DNA from: Erysipelotrichaceae bacterium
Lineage (GTDB): Bacteria; Bacillota_I; Bacilli_A; Erysipelotrichales; Erysipelotrichaceae
Direction of reading: 5' to 3'
Length of the DNA stretch: 44,243 nt
Assembly (NCBI GenBank): GCA_017432005.1
Contig: JAFRKA010000002.1
Location: 1-44,243, forward strand
The notes beneath the pieces are model-generated. The model had not been told where the DNA came from, did no database searches, and was given only the letters and a program-made list of their open reading frames with translations. The position numbers and the translations under genes are program-made. Of this stretch, positions 15,635-24,534 are shown one piece after another; the stretch's first letter is position 1; each line of letters starts with the position of its first letter.

Positions 15635-16441
15635 ATGAAACGCGTCTATCTGGAGATCTGCAATGCCTGCAATCTCGACTGTCCTTTCTGCAGTAATCCC
15701 AAAGGCCAGTCATATCTTTCTCTTGAAGAAATAAACGACTATCTTGATCAGATCAGACCGTTCTGTTCATATATCTATCTGCATATCCTGGGTGAACCGC
15801 TCATGCATCCGGACTTTGACATGATCCTTCATCTGCTTGATGAGAAGCAGATGTATCTGCAGCTTGTCACCAACGGTACATTGCTGAAAGATCATCCTGA
15901 TATCATCGATCATCCGTGTCTGCGCAAACTCTCGATCTCGCTTCACAGTGTAAACAGTATCAGTATCGGACCGGATTACTTCAAGACGATCGACAGACTG
16001 ATCGAAAAAGATACCGAAACACTCATCGAGCTGCGTTTTTTTGACCGCGGTAATCTTAACGATCAGCTGAAAAACTATCTTGCCGATCTTAAAAAACGCT
16101 ATGAATTCATGGAAACCTCAAGGTCTAATTCATACCGGCTGAAAGATCATCTTTACGTGCTCTTTGAAGACCTGTTCAGATGGCCATCCATAAATGATCC
16201 TTTCATCTCGGATGAAGGAACCTGCCACGGCGGCATCGATATGATCGCCATCAACAGTTCTTCTGAGGTCACGCTTTGCTGTCTTGACCCTTATGCCTAT
16301 AATTCTATCGGTAATCTGAAAGAAAAAAAGCTGAAGGAGATCCTGGAATCGGAACGCTATCAGCTCATCTGCAGACAGATAAAGGAACATAAACTCAGCT
16401 GTGAACTGTGTCAGAAATGCAGTTACAGACTGCGATTCTGA
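15635..16441 (+). CDS. Radical SAM/SPASM protein of unknown substrate
   Basis: 268 residues. The cluster motif C12-x3-C16-x2-C19 is in EICNACNLDCPFCSNP, followed by the SAM-binding HILGEPLMHPDF segment. The C-terminus carries a SPASM-like cysteine set (CHGGID, VTLCCLDP, then LSCELCQKCSYR), expected to bind one or two auxiliary Fe-S clusters. SPASM enzymes modify ribosomal peptides, proteins or RNA; I see no small precursor-peptide gene beside it, so the substrate is open. It is short for the family (often 350-450). The last 19 bases overlap the convergent methyltransferase gene. The start has no ribosome site. Confidence 0.85.
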   Translation: MKRVYLEICNACNLDCPFCSNPKGQSYLSLEEINDYLDQIRPFCSYIYLHILGEPLMHPDFDMILHLLDEKQMYLQLVTNGTLLKDHPDIIDHPCLRKLSISLHSVNSISIGPDYFKTIDRLIEKDTETLIELRFFDRGNLNDQLKNYLADLKKRYEFMETSRSNSYRLKDHLYVLFEDLFRWPSINDPFISDEGTCHGGIDMIAINSSSEVTLCCLDPYAYNSIGNLKEKKLKEILESERYQLICRQIKEHKLSCELCQKCSYRLRF

Positions 16442-17127
16442 TTATACACCTCACATAAAATGATCGACGATCTGATCGACAGTGAGATCTCTTTTAGTTC
16501 ACTGTGAGCGATACAGAATCCGTCCGGATATCTCTCATCTAGCCCTTCATAGTCCTGGGAGATCACGATCGAATAAGGGCTTTTTAATTTCAGGTCTTCC
16601 AGTTTTTTATTACCTGCTGAAACAAACGGAAAGATATGATGATCACGGTATTTATCAAGATATTCATCTAAAGTATCATATGTAACGATATTGCAGTGAA
16701 AGATCGAACCCATCGATGCTCTGATACAGCGCGGATCGAAATAATCGATCCTGTTACCGATCAGGACGATATCCTTCAGATCGAATGAGATCGCGGAGCG
16801 AAGAACAGTGCCAAGCTCTCCGAAATCCGAAAAATCATAGAGCACGATATGCCTGTCAGAGCACAGTTCACGCTGAAACTTTTCAAAGATACCGATACAG
16901 TAACAGTTCTCCTTTACTGACAGTTTACCGATCAGACGGTCATCATATTCGGTCTCTACATTATTATCCTCACACAGTTTCAGTAGATATCCGAACTGTT
17001 CATTACGGGCCGCTTTTTCACTCAATATGACTTTTTTAACATATTCAGAAGCATGTTTAAGAGCCTCGATCGTCAGAGACATGCCCAGAGAATAAGAAAC
17101 GCTGTCTTCACTTCTGTATCTGTTCAT
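16423..17127 (-). CDS. TrmH/SpoU-family RNA methyltransferase, divergent
   Basis: 234 residues with the SPOUT fold order. An N-terminal substrate-binding domain is followed by ELGTVLRSAISFDLKDIVLIG (motif 1) and FDPRCIRASMGSIFHCNI, the clearest family segment. A C-terminal motif 3 region reads HSELKEISLSIRSSIILCEVYNQ. Members 2'-O-methylate tRNA or rRNA using a knotted SAM site. Motif 1 has E where the family has N, and motif 3 has LSIR in place of LNVS, so it belongs to a divergent subgroup whose target I cannot name. The start lies inside the end of the upstream flavoprotein gene (20-base overlap), which suggests co-transcription. Confidence 0.8.
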   Translation of the reverse strand: MNRYRSEDSVSYSLGMSLTIEALKHASEYVKKVILSEKAARNEQFGYLLKLCEDNNVETEYDDRLIGKLSVKENCYCIGIFEKFQRELCSDRHIVLYDFSDFGELGTVLRSAISFDLKDIVLIGNRIDYFDPRCIRASMGSIFHCNIVTYDTLDEYLDKYRDHHIFPFVSAGNKKLEDLKLKSPYSIVISQDYEGLDERYPDGFCIAHSELKEISLSIRSSIILCEVYNQNRSL

Positions 17128-18628
17128 GACTAAATATTATCGCATTTGCGATCCTTATACCATCGAGTGCACAGGACATGATGCCTCCGCCATAACCCGC
17201 TCCTTCGCCCATCGGATACAATCCCGACGTATTGACCGAGACATATTCCACATTCCTGCTGATCCTGATCGGACATGATGATCTGGTCTCCGGTCCGACC
17301 ATGATCCCCTCGTCTATGAATCCCGGTATCTTGCGGTCAAAATCGCGTAATGCGTCTTTAATGATCACGAGATCTTTTTCAGTAAAGAAATCATTGAAAT
17401 CATACAGGATCGTACCCAGATGATAAGTAGATGGATATTTAAGTTCATTCAGTGAACCATTGATGAAATCATCGATATTCTGGGCCGGTGCTTTATATGA
17501 ACCAGAATAGGCATAGGCTTTTCTTTCCAATTCATGAAGATAGTCATAACCGTCAGTGAACTCTTCCTTTGGGATCTGGATCAGAATAGCGGAATTGGCT
17601 CTTCCTGAGTCTCTGGCAGCATAGGACATCCCGTTGGTGACGATCGTATCCTTTTCGGACATGGCCGGTATGACCATACCACCGGGACACATACAGAAAG
17701 AATAGACGCCTTTTTCACCTTTATAACGGAGAAAATACTCATTGGCCTCACCGATCAGCGACCCGGTCTGTCTTTCATCGATCAGCGATTGAGGATGTTC
17801 GACCCTAAAGCCGATGGCGATATCTTTCTTCTCGATATGTACGCCTTTCTCTTTCAGCATCTGCACAGTCGTATAGGCACTGTGACCGATCCCCAGAAGC
17901 AGATGATCACATTCGTATTCGCCCTGATCGGTCTTTATACCGCATATCTTTCTGTTATCATCGATGATGATCTCCTTCATTTCTTCAGCAAAATGAAATT
18001 CAACACCTCTGGCGATAAGACTGTCTGTGATCCTTTCGATTATCCTTCTTATCTCATCTGTTCCGATGTGGGCATGATTTTCATAACGGATCTTCTCATC
18101 AGCTCCGTGTTCGATGAATATATCCAGTATATATTCGATAAACTTATCCCTGATCCTGGTCGTCAGTTTGGCATCAGAAAAAGTCCCGGCGCCGCCTTCT
18201 CCAAACTGCACATTCGAACTTTCATCAAGGATCCCTCTTTCAAAGAAGCGTTGTACATCTTTTTCTCTTTCAGCGATCCGCTTGCCTTTTTCAAAGACCA
18301 GGACTCTGAACCCTGCTTCCGCCAGTCTGTATGCCGAAAAGATCCCGGCCGGACCGTAGCCCGCTACTATACATGTACAGTCTCGTTTTTTATACCGAGC
18401 GTGAAGATCTGTCTTTTTATATATGCTCACATCAGCTGAAAGATAACGTTCCTCGTTATCTGTTTCGACCAGCAGCTGATAGACATACACGGGCTCCTTC
18501 CTGGCATCCAGTGACTTTTTATAGATAGTAAATGAATCTACTGCAGTTCCCAGCTTTTTCCCCAGCTTTCTTTTCAGCAGTTTTTCATCTTCTTTAACTT
18601 TCAGTTTTATGTTTCTAACCAGCAGCAT
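17108..18628 (-). CDS. COG2509-type FAD-dependent oxidoreductase
   Basis: 506 residues. An N-terminal domain of about 80 residues with several basic stretches precedes the dinucleotide-binding motif AGYGPAG (89-95), then VLVFEKGKR and the family-specific SSNVQFGEGGAGTFSDAKL. The C-terminus has GLYPMGEGAGYGGGIMSCALDG, which binds FAD. The family (uncharacterized FAD dehydrogenases) is widespread in Firmicutes, but its substrate is unknown. A second paralogue lies at 39367-40755; this copy lacks that one's cysteine cluster. The ATG has no ribosome site and a CATAAT with upstream TG sits six bases before it. Confidence 0.88.
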   Translation of the reverse strand: MLLVRNIKLKVKEDEKLLKRKLGKKLGTAVDSFTIYKKSLDARKEPVYVYQLLVETDNEERYLSADVSIYKKTDLHARYKKRDCTCIVAGYGPAGIFSAYRLAEAGFRVLVFEKGKRIAEREKDVQRFFERGILDESSNVQFGEGGAGTFSDAKLTTRIRDKFIEYILDIFIEHGADEKIRYENHAHIGTDEIRRIIERITDSLIARGVEFHFAEEMKEIIIDDNRKICGIKTDQGEYECDHLLLGIGHSAYTTVQMLKEKGVHIEKKDIAIGFRVEHPQSLIDERQTGSLIGEANEYFLRYKGEKGVYSFCMCPGGMVIPAMSEKDTIVTNGMSYAARDSGRANSAILIQIPKEEFTDGYDYLHELERKAYAYSGSYKAPAQNIDDFINGSLNELKYPSTYHLGTILYDFNDFFTEKDLVIIKDALRDFDRKIPGFIDEGIMVGPETRSSCPIRISRNVEYVSVNTSGLYPMGEGAGYGGGIMSCALDGIRIANAIIFSHEQIQK

Positions 18629-18639
18629 ATCTATATTAT

Positions 18640-18670
18640 GGCATAAAGAAAAGCAGGTTGTGACCTGCTT
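18640..18670 (-). terminator. Terminator of rpsO
   Basis: Minus-strand AAGCAGGT-CACA-ACCTGCTT followed by TTCTTTATG, five bases after the rpsO stop codon. Confidence 0.85.
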
Positions 18671-18674
18671 GACT

Positions 18675-18941
18675 TTACTTTCTTAAACCTAATTTTGCAA
18701 CAAGTTCTCTGTATCTGTTGACATCTTCTCTCTTGAGATATTCAAGCAGATTCTTTCTCTTACCGACCATCATCAGCAGACCTCTGTTGGAATGGAAATC
18801 CTTCTTGTTAGACTGCATGTGGACAGTAAGCTTGTTGATGGTTGCAGTAAGTAAGGCAACCTGTACCTCGACCGAACCGGTATCGCCTTCAAAACGGGCG
18901 TAATCCTTGATGATCTTGGCTTTTTCTTCTTTTGTTAACAT
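18675..18941 (-). CDS. rpsO: 30S ribosomal protein S15
   Basis: 88 residues, the standard length. S15 binds the central domain of 16S rRNA early in 30S assembly. The family sequence is clear: [47 protein letters not shown] and [12 protein letters not shown]. The ribosome site is AAGGAGA. It has its own promoter and a structured leader, and is followed by a strong terminator, so it is monocistronic. In Bacillus it is normally next to pnp; here no pnp is nearby. Confidence 0.98.
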   Translation of the reverse strand: MLTKEEKAKIIKDYARFEGDTGSVEVQVALLTATINKLTVHMQSNKKDFHSNRGLLMMVGKRKNLLEYLKREDVNRYRELVAKLGLRK

Positions 18942-18963
18942 CTTTTCTCCTTTTGTATTTGTC

Positions 18964-19014
18964 CATTGTAACCGGGTGAGGAAGCGGAGTTTTCTTCCGG
19001 ACTCAGTAACAATG
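18964..19014 (-). promoter_or_regulatory. Structured rpsO leader, candidate S15 autoregulatory element
   Basis: Arms CATTGTTAC and GTTACAATG (one mismatch) enclose a second hairpin GGAAG/CTTCC. Several unrelated S15 leader structures that bind S15 are known in bacteria; whether this one does is inference from position and structure. Confidence 0.45.
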
Positions 19015-19021
19015 CTTAATT

Positions 19022-19050
19022 AATATAACATTTATGAATGCTTATTTCAA
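19022..19050 (-). promoter_or_regulatory. Promoter of rpsO
   Basis: Minus-strand TTGAAA, a 17-base spacer and TATATT. The -35 lies in the last codons of malQ. Confidence 0.75.
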
Positions 19051-20538
19051 GGGTTTCGGATCACGCGCAAAGCCGTGCGTCAGCTTCGCGATCTTTGCTG
19101 CAAGAGTTGGACTCAGATCGCCCTTCTTAGCTCTCCAGCGCCAGTTGCCTAAAGTACCCGGAACGTTCATCGTTGCTTCTGAACTTAGCCCGAGATAATC
19201 CTGCAGCTGAGCAATGAAAAGTACAGATATAGATGACATACCTGCACGGATCAGCGCATCGGCACAGTCGCCTTTATCATTGAAACCGTAGATCAGCTTT
19301 GCGTATTCAAGATCTTTCTTCTTGGCTTTCTTCAGCCAGCCGACGATCGGATCATTGTCATGCGTTGCGATATAGCAGACGCAGTTTTTCTTGTGATTGT
19401 GGACATTATGATAACTGCTTCCGTCATCGTTCATACCGAATTCCAGGACTCTCATGCCCGGGAAACCGGAGAAATTCAGCAGATCAGTAACTTTATCATC
19501 GATGATACCCAGATCTTCAGCGATAAAATCAACATTGATGAACCAGTTCATCAGAACGGATACGAATTCTTTGGAAGGTCCCTTGCACCAGCGTCCCTTC
19601 TTGGCGTTCTTTTCACCGTAAGGCACAGCCCAGAACTCTTCAAATCCGCGGAAATGGTCGATCCTTATGACATCGAAGCACTTACTTACTCCATCGATCC
19701 TCTCGATCCACCATTTGAAACCATTTGATCGCATATGATCCCAATCATACAGCGGATTGCCCCACAGCTGTCCGTCTTTGGAGAAATAATCTGGCGGTAC
19801 ACCGGCCACTTCCTTCGGGATCCTCAGCTCCTGATCCAGCATGAATTCTTCCGGAGCAGCCCATACTTCGCAAGAATCCATGGCGATATATATAGGCAGA
19901 TCACCGATGATCTTTATCCCTTTATCATTGACGTACTTCTTCAGCTCATGGAACTGTCTGAAGAACAGGAACTGAATGAATTCATAGAAATATATATCAT
20001 CCGCAAGCTCACTCTTATAGCGTTCCATGGCTTCATATCTTCTGAGACGGATGTCCATATCCGGCCACTCCAGCCATGACTTCATGCCGAAATGTTTCTT
20101 GACGGCCATGAACAGCGCATAATCAGGCAGCCATTTATTCTCATTCACGAACTTATTGAATTCATCAGGATATTTATCCCTTCCGTTCATGAAAGCCTTG
20201 TGCAGCAAAGGATAACGCGTCTCATACAGATATCCGTAATCGACATGACTCGCATCTTTTACTTTGATGCCTTTCAGATCCTTTTTATCCAGCAGTCCTT
20301 CTTCTTCCAGCAGATCCAGATCGATAAAATACGGGTTGCCCGCAAAGGAAGAGAAACACTGATATGGAGAATCTCCGTAGCTGGTATGCCCTATCGGCAG
20401 AACCTGCCAGTAAGACTGTCTGGCTTTGACCAGAAAATCCGCAAAATTGTATGCTTCTTTTCCCAAAGTACCGATACCGTATTTGGACGGCAGTGATGAG
20501 ATAGGCAGAAGAATGCCTGCACTTCTTTTGTTTATCAT
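19042..20538 (-). CDS. malQ: 4-alpha-glucanotransferase (amylomaltase)
   Basis: 498 residues, GH77 family. MalQ transfers segments between maltodextrins in the cytosol and releases glucose. N-terminal RSAGILLPISSLPSKYGIG and SPYQCFSSFAGNP are family signatures. The active site shows VIRIDHFRGFEEFW (nucleophile Asp), FIAEDLGII (acid-base Glu) and ATHDNDP (transition-state Asp). The ribosome site is AGGGGAA. It diverges from the amylase gene at 20612 across a 73-base AT-rich gap in which I see no convincing promoter pair. Its partners are the maltodextrin importer at 22239-27012 and the phosphorylase at 31401-33827. Confidence 0.96.
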   Translation of the reverse strand: MINKRSAGILLPISSLPSKYGIGTLGKEAYNFADFLVKARQSYWQVLPIGHTSYGDSPYQCFSSFAGNPYFIDLDLLEEEGLLDKKDLKGIKVKDASHVDYGYLYETRYPLLHKAFMNGRDKYPDEFNKFVNENKWLPDYALFMAVKKHFGMKSWLEWPDMDIRLRRYEAMERYKSELADDIYFYEFIQFLFFRQFHELKKYVNDKGIKIIGDLPIYIAMDSCEVWAAPEEFMLDQELRIPKEVAGVPPDYFSKDGQLWGNPLYDWDHMRSNGFKWWIERIDGVSKCFDVIRIDHFRGFEEFWAVPYGEKNAKKGRWCKGPSKEFVSVLMNWFINVDFIAEDLGIIDDKVTDLLNFSGFPGMRVLEFGMNDDGSSYHNVHNHKKNCVCYIATHDNDPIVGWLKKAKKKDLEYAKLIYGFNDKGDCADALIRAGMSSISVLFIAQLQDYLGLSSEATMNVPGTLGNWRWRAKKGDLSPTLAAKIAKLTHGFARDPKPLK

Positions 20539-20611
20539 AAAGTTCCCCTGTTATATATCCAATATCTATTCTAATATATATTAAAATAAAATTAACATCA
20601 CGGAGATAAAT

Positions 20612-22162
20612 ATGATAAAGAAACTACTTATTATTTTGTTTGTTCTGCTTATGAGCGTTTCCTGTTCGCTTTCAAATAAAAAACAGGCTGATACGACGGA
20701 TGACAATTACAGGGTTTTCTATGAGATCTTTGTCGGTTCTTTTTCCGACAGCAATAACGACGGGGTCGGAGATCTTCGCGGGATCATCGACCGTCTTGAT
20801 TATCTTAATGACGGAAACATCAATTCAAAAGATTCGCTTGGTATCCAGGGAATATGGCTGACACCGATATTCCTGTCGCCTTCTTATCATAAATACGATG
20901 TCATAGATTATTACCGTATCGATCCCTCCTTCGGTACACAGGATGACCTTGATGAGCTCATCGCAGAATGTCACAAAAGAAACGTCCTCGTGATACTTGA
21001 TCTGGCGCTCAATCATACATCCGTTCAGAACGAATGGTTCAGACAGTTCCAGATCGCACATCAGAACAATGACTACAACAATAAATACTATGACTATTAT
21101 GTCTATTCTCCTGAAAACGACAGACCCTCAGGCATGACTTTCTGCTCACTGGATAACACATATGAAGCCTATGAATGCAACTTCTCCGGAGAAATGCCGG
21201 AACTGAACTTTGATAATCAGGATGTGCGTAACGAAGTCCTCAATATTGCGAAATACTATCTTAATAAAGGCATAGACGGATTCCGTTTTGATGCAGCCAG
21301 GTACATCTATCTGAATAATACCGATTCATCCGTCAATTTCTGGAAATGGTATACGGAAGAACTGAAAAAAATCAAGGAAGATATCTACCTGGTCGGAGAA
21401 GTCTGGAGTTCTGACAGTGAGATCAGTTATTATCAGGCTGAGATGAACTGCTTCAATTTTGCCATGTCGCAGACCGATGGAATGATCGCCCGCAGTGCCA
21501 AATCAGAAGATATCAACAGATTCACGTCCTATATTGAAACTTATCAGTCAGCTCTGAAAAGGATCAGTGAAAAAGCCATGCCGATATCGTTCATCTCCAA
21601 TCATGATATGGACAGATCGGCAGGATATCTTAATGTCTCAACTGGACAGGCCTATATCGCTGCCAGTCTTTATCTTCTTTCTCCCGGTTCTCCTTTTATC
21701 TACTATGGTGAAGAGATCGGCATGAAAGGCTCCAGAGGCGGAGCAAATACGGACGCGAACCGCAGGCTGGCGATGCTCTGGGGAGACGGCGATACTGTGA
21801 ATGATCCTGAAGGAAGTACTTATGAATATAAGAATCAGATCAACGGAACAGTGAAGGAACAGCTTCAGGATAAAAACAGTCTGTTCAGACACTATGCAAA
21901 ATTGATATCCATCAGAAAGAATTATCCGGCAATTGCCAGAGGAACCTACACCAGGATCGATCTGGGACAGAACAATCTCGGCGGTTTTGCCGTTACATAT
22001 AATGATGAAACTTTATATATTGTTCATAATAATTCTGCTGAAGAGATCACTGTTTCAACAGATGCATACTCTAAACTGCTTGAATACTGCGGATTTGCTG
22101 AAGCATCATATAAAAACAATGAACTGAAAGTCGGTCCTTATACATCAGTTATTCTGAAATAA
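20612..22162 (+). CDS. Alpha-amylase family lipoprotein (GH13)
   Basis: 516 residues. The signal peptide ends LMSVSC, giving a lipidated, surface-held enzyme. GH13 regions are complete: DLALNHTS, GFRFDAAR with nucleophile Asp227, LVGEVW with acid-base Glu263, and FISNHD with Asp332. The segment FVGSFSDSNNDGVGDLRGI is typical of GH13 enzymes acting on short alpha-glucans. An Ig-like beta domain closes the C-terminus. It would cut starch fragments to maltodextrins for the adjacent importer. The exact product profile cannot be read. The ribosome site is GGAGAT. Confidence 0.93.
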   Translation: MIKKLLIILFVLLMSVSCSLSNKKQADTTDDNYRVFYEIFVGSFSDSNNDGVGDLRGIIDRLDYLNDGNINSKDSLGIQGIWLTPIFLSPSYHKYDVIDYYRIDPSFGTQDDLDELIAECHKRNVLVILDLALNHTSVQNEWFRQFQIAHQNNDYNNKYYDYYVYSPENDRPSGMTFCSLDNTYEAYECNFSGEMPELNFDNQDVRNEVLNIAKYYLNKGIDGFRFDAARYIYLNNTDSSVNFWKWYTEELKKIKEDIYLVGEVWSSDSEISYYQAEMNCFNFAMSQTDGMIARSAKSEDINRFTSYIETYQSALKRISEKAMPISFISNHDMDRSAGYLNVSTGQAYIAASLYLLSPGSPFIYYGEEIGMKGSRGGANTDANRRLAMLWGDGDTVNDPEGSTYEYKNQINGTVKEQLQDKNSLFRHYAKLISIRKNYPAIARGTYTRIDLGQNNLGGFAVTYNDETLYIVHNNSAEEITVSTDAYSKLLEYCGFAEASYKNNELKVGPYTSVILK

Positions 22163-22183
22163 ACAGATAATAACAATTTCCCA

Positions 22184-22216
22184 AAACAAAAGACATGAGC
22201 TCATGTCTTTTGTGTT
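22184..22216. terminator. Bidirectional terminator between amylase and malG
   Basis: A near-perfect palindrome ACAAAAGACATGAG-CTCATGTCTTTTGT with A-rich and T-rich flanks, serving both converging genes. Confidence 0.85.
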
Positions 22217-22238
22217 TGCATATAATTCAGATTAAATT

Positions 22239-23114
22239 CTATCCTTTTACAGCACCGGCCATACCTTCGACATAGAAGCGCTGCATGTAGATGAACAGGA
22301 TCGCAATAGGAATGGAAATGACGACAGCTCCCGCCGCAAAGCAGGTATACCACTGATAGATATATTCTTTCTGCAGCATGTTCCAAAGACCGATTGCAAC
22401 TGTGAATTGATCAGCATTAGCACGGCAGATGACCTTGGCGAAGACAAAGTCGACCCACGGAGCAATAAATGAAGTCATGACCGTATAGATGACGATCGGT
22501 TTTGACAAAGGCATCGTTATCTTTGTGAATACCTGCCACTGAGTAGCACCGTCGATGATCGCAGCTTCATCGATCGAACGCGGTATGGTATCAAAGAAGC
22601 CTTTGGCGATCTGGAAACCGAGACCTGTGCAGGCAGAATATACGATGATAAGACCGATCCTGATCATTGATCCTTCTGTAAGGCCCATTGCTTTCAGGAT
22701 GAAATACTGGGCGACCATGGCCATAAAGCCAGGGAACAGGCCGAGGATCATGGCGATATTCATATACGTCTTACGGAAGCCGAAACGCATTCTGCTCAGA
22801 GAATATGCTACTGAAAGGACAAAGAATGTACTGATGATGCAGCAGAATATCGCAATGATGAGTGTGTTTACAAACATCTTTGGAAAATTCAGAACATTTC
22901 TGTCCGTAAACAATTTGATATAGTTATTAAATGTATATCCCTGAGGAAGGAACGTACTTGTATAAGCACCGGGTTCAGCTCTGAAGCTTGTCAGAACGAT
23001 CCAGAAGATCGGCAGGACCCAGATAATTGACAAAACAGCAAGTAAGAGATGAACGAGGAAATTGACAAGTCTTCTGCGAGGACTTAATTTGTTTTTCTTG
23101 ATTTCGTTATTCAT
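22239..23114 (-). CDS. malG: Maltodextrin ABC transporter permease MalG
   Basis: 291 residues with six predicted helices. This is the second membrane subunit of the importer. The cytosolic EAA loop DEAAIIDGATQWQVFTKITMPLSKP contacts the ATPase. The C-terminus (FYVEGMAGAVKG) matches the sugar-permease family. It overlaps the end of malF by one base as TAATG and is followed by a strong terminator, so it ends the operon. Confidence 0.94.
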   Translation of the reverse strand: MNNEIKKNKLSPRRRLVNFLVHLLLAVLSIIWVLPIFWIVLTSFRAEPGAYTSTFLPQGYTFNNYIKLFTDRNVLNFPKMFVNTLIIAIFCCIISTFFVLSVAYSLSRMRFGFRKTYMNIAMILGLFPGFMAMVAQYFILKAMGLTEGSMIRIGLIIVYSACTGLGFQIAKGFFDTIPRSIDEAAIIDGATQWQVFTKITMPLSKPIVIYTVMTSFIAPWVDFVFAKVICRANADQFTVAIGLWNMLQKEYIYQWYTCFAAGAVVISIPIAILFIYMQRFYVEGMAGAVKG

Positions 23115-24457
23115 TACATGAACGCCTCCTCGTTCTTATAAGATCCTGAATTTCTGTATGTAATAAGTGTTACAACAGTCAGGATTACGAATGTCATGAT
23201 ACCGATAACAGCACCAAGGTTGTAGTACTGTTGATCGATGGTGAGCTTATAGAGCCATGTTACAAGCAGGTCTGTCTGACCAGCTGTATCTCCGACATAG
23301 GTCGGACCACCACCTGAAAGCAGATAAATGACACCGAAGTTGTTGATATTGCCTACAAAGCTTGAGATCAGATACGGAGTAGTAACAAACAGCATGTAAG
23401 GCAAAGTGATCTTGAAGAAGATCGTGACCGGACCGGCACCATCCATCTTGGCAGCTTCATAAAGATCAGCCGGAATATTCTGCAGAATACCGGTGATCTG
23501 AAGCATCGTATAAGGAATACCGATCCAGATATTTATAACTATTATTGTGATCCTTGCCCATAAGGCATTCTGCCAGAACGGAAGCGGTGAAGAAATCAGG
23601 CCAAGGTTCTGCAGCAGTATATTGATCGCACCTGAAGGCTGCAGCATGATATTCATGATCATCAGCGTTACAAACTGCGGAACGGCAATGGAAAGAATGA
23701 AGCAGAAGCGCCAGAAAGCTTTCCATTTCGTATCCTTACGGTTGATGACCATAGCCAGGATCATGCCGAGAATATAGTTAAGGAATGTAGCGAATATCGC
23801 CCAGACAACAGTCCAGGCCAGTACATGCCAGAACTGTCTGCCGATATTGCCGTTCATATTCAGAACACGGGAGAACTGGGTGAAACCGCACCAGTCAAAA
23901 AGCATCAGATGTTCATCTTCTTTTGAATAAGTGGTGAATGCCATGGAGATCATGTAGACCAGCGGGACGATATTGAAGACCAGTATTCCCAGACATGGCA
24001 GACTCATCAGCGTGATATGCAGATTCTTGTCAAAGAGACTCTTGATATCTTCTTTCAGTGTAGGAACATGACCCTTCTCTTTCAGCTGTTTCTCAAGCTC
24101 GTAAGAGAATCTCAGCTGGAGCACCCATAAAAGGATGAAGGCTGCGATCACAAAGCATGTTACAACACCGGCCAGAAGGATCTTCTGAGAATTATCTCCG
24201 GCTGTATATTCAAAGATCTGCTTTGCTTCATTCCAAACTTTTTCCTGTTCCCTGTCACCGAGAGAAGGCATCATCGCCAATGCAGGAATGCCTGTATCAA
24301 ACATGAAAAAGATAAAAGCAATCTCTAAAATCAATACAAAAATGCCCTTTACTTTTTGTTTATGAGCTATAATTCCTGCACCCATGATTATGGCGGATAA
24401 TTTGGTAAATACATCACCATATTTCAGGGCATTGATGACATTTGTTTTCTTATTCAT
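23114..24457 (-). CDS. malF: Maltodextrin ABC transporter permease MalF
   Basis: 447 residues, eight or so helices. N-terminal extra helices (about 35-60 and 100-120) precede the six-helix permease core, as in MalF proteins rather than generic sugar permeases (about 290 residues). The EAA loop is YEAAKMDGAGPVTIFFKITLPYM. The ribosome site is GGGAGGT. It is separated from malE by a hairpin that should lower its expression relative to the binding protein. Confidence 0.93.
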   Translation of the reverse strand: MNKKTNVINALKYGDVFTKLSAIIMGAGIIAHKQKVKGIFVLILEIAFIFFMFDTGIPALAMMPSLGDREQEKVWNEAKQIFEYTAGDNSQKILLAGVVTCFVIAAFILLWVLQLRFSYELEKQLKEKGHVPTLKEDIKSLFDKNLHITLMSLPCLGILVFNIVPLVYMISMAFTTYSKEDEHLMLFDWCGFTQFSRVLNMNGNIGRQFWHVLAWTVVWAIFATFLNYILGMILAMVINRKDTKWKAFWRFCFILSIAVPQFVTLMIMNIMLQPSGAINILLQNLGLISSPLPFWQNALWARITIIVINIWIGIPYTMLQITGILQNIPADLYEAAKMDGAGPVTIFFKITLPYMLFVTTPYLISSFVGNINNFGVIYLLSGGGPTYVGDTAGQTDLLVTWLYKLTIDQQYYNLGAVIGIMTFVILTVVTLITYRNSGSYKNEEAFM

Positions 24458-24483
24458 AAATAAACCTCCCGGTTCTTTGAAAA

Positions 24484-24518
24484 AAAACCGCAGTCAGAAA
24501 AAATCTGACCGCGGTTTT
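24484..24518 (-). terminator. Attenuating hairpin between malE and malF
   Basis: Minus-strand AAAACCGCGGTCAG pairs with CTGACTGCGGTTTT, with one mismatch, followed by further T residues (eight in total). Being inside the operon, it should be a partial terminator that gives more malE than malF-malG message. Confidence 0.8.
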
Positions 24519-24534
24519 ACAGTTAATAGAATTT

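Noticed and set aside
18960..19041. Possible small RNA or terminator between malQ and rpsO
   Set aside because: The promoter and ribosome site place it as the rpsO 5' leader.
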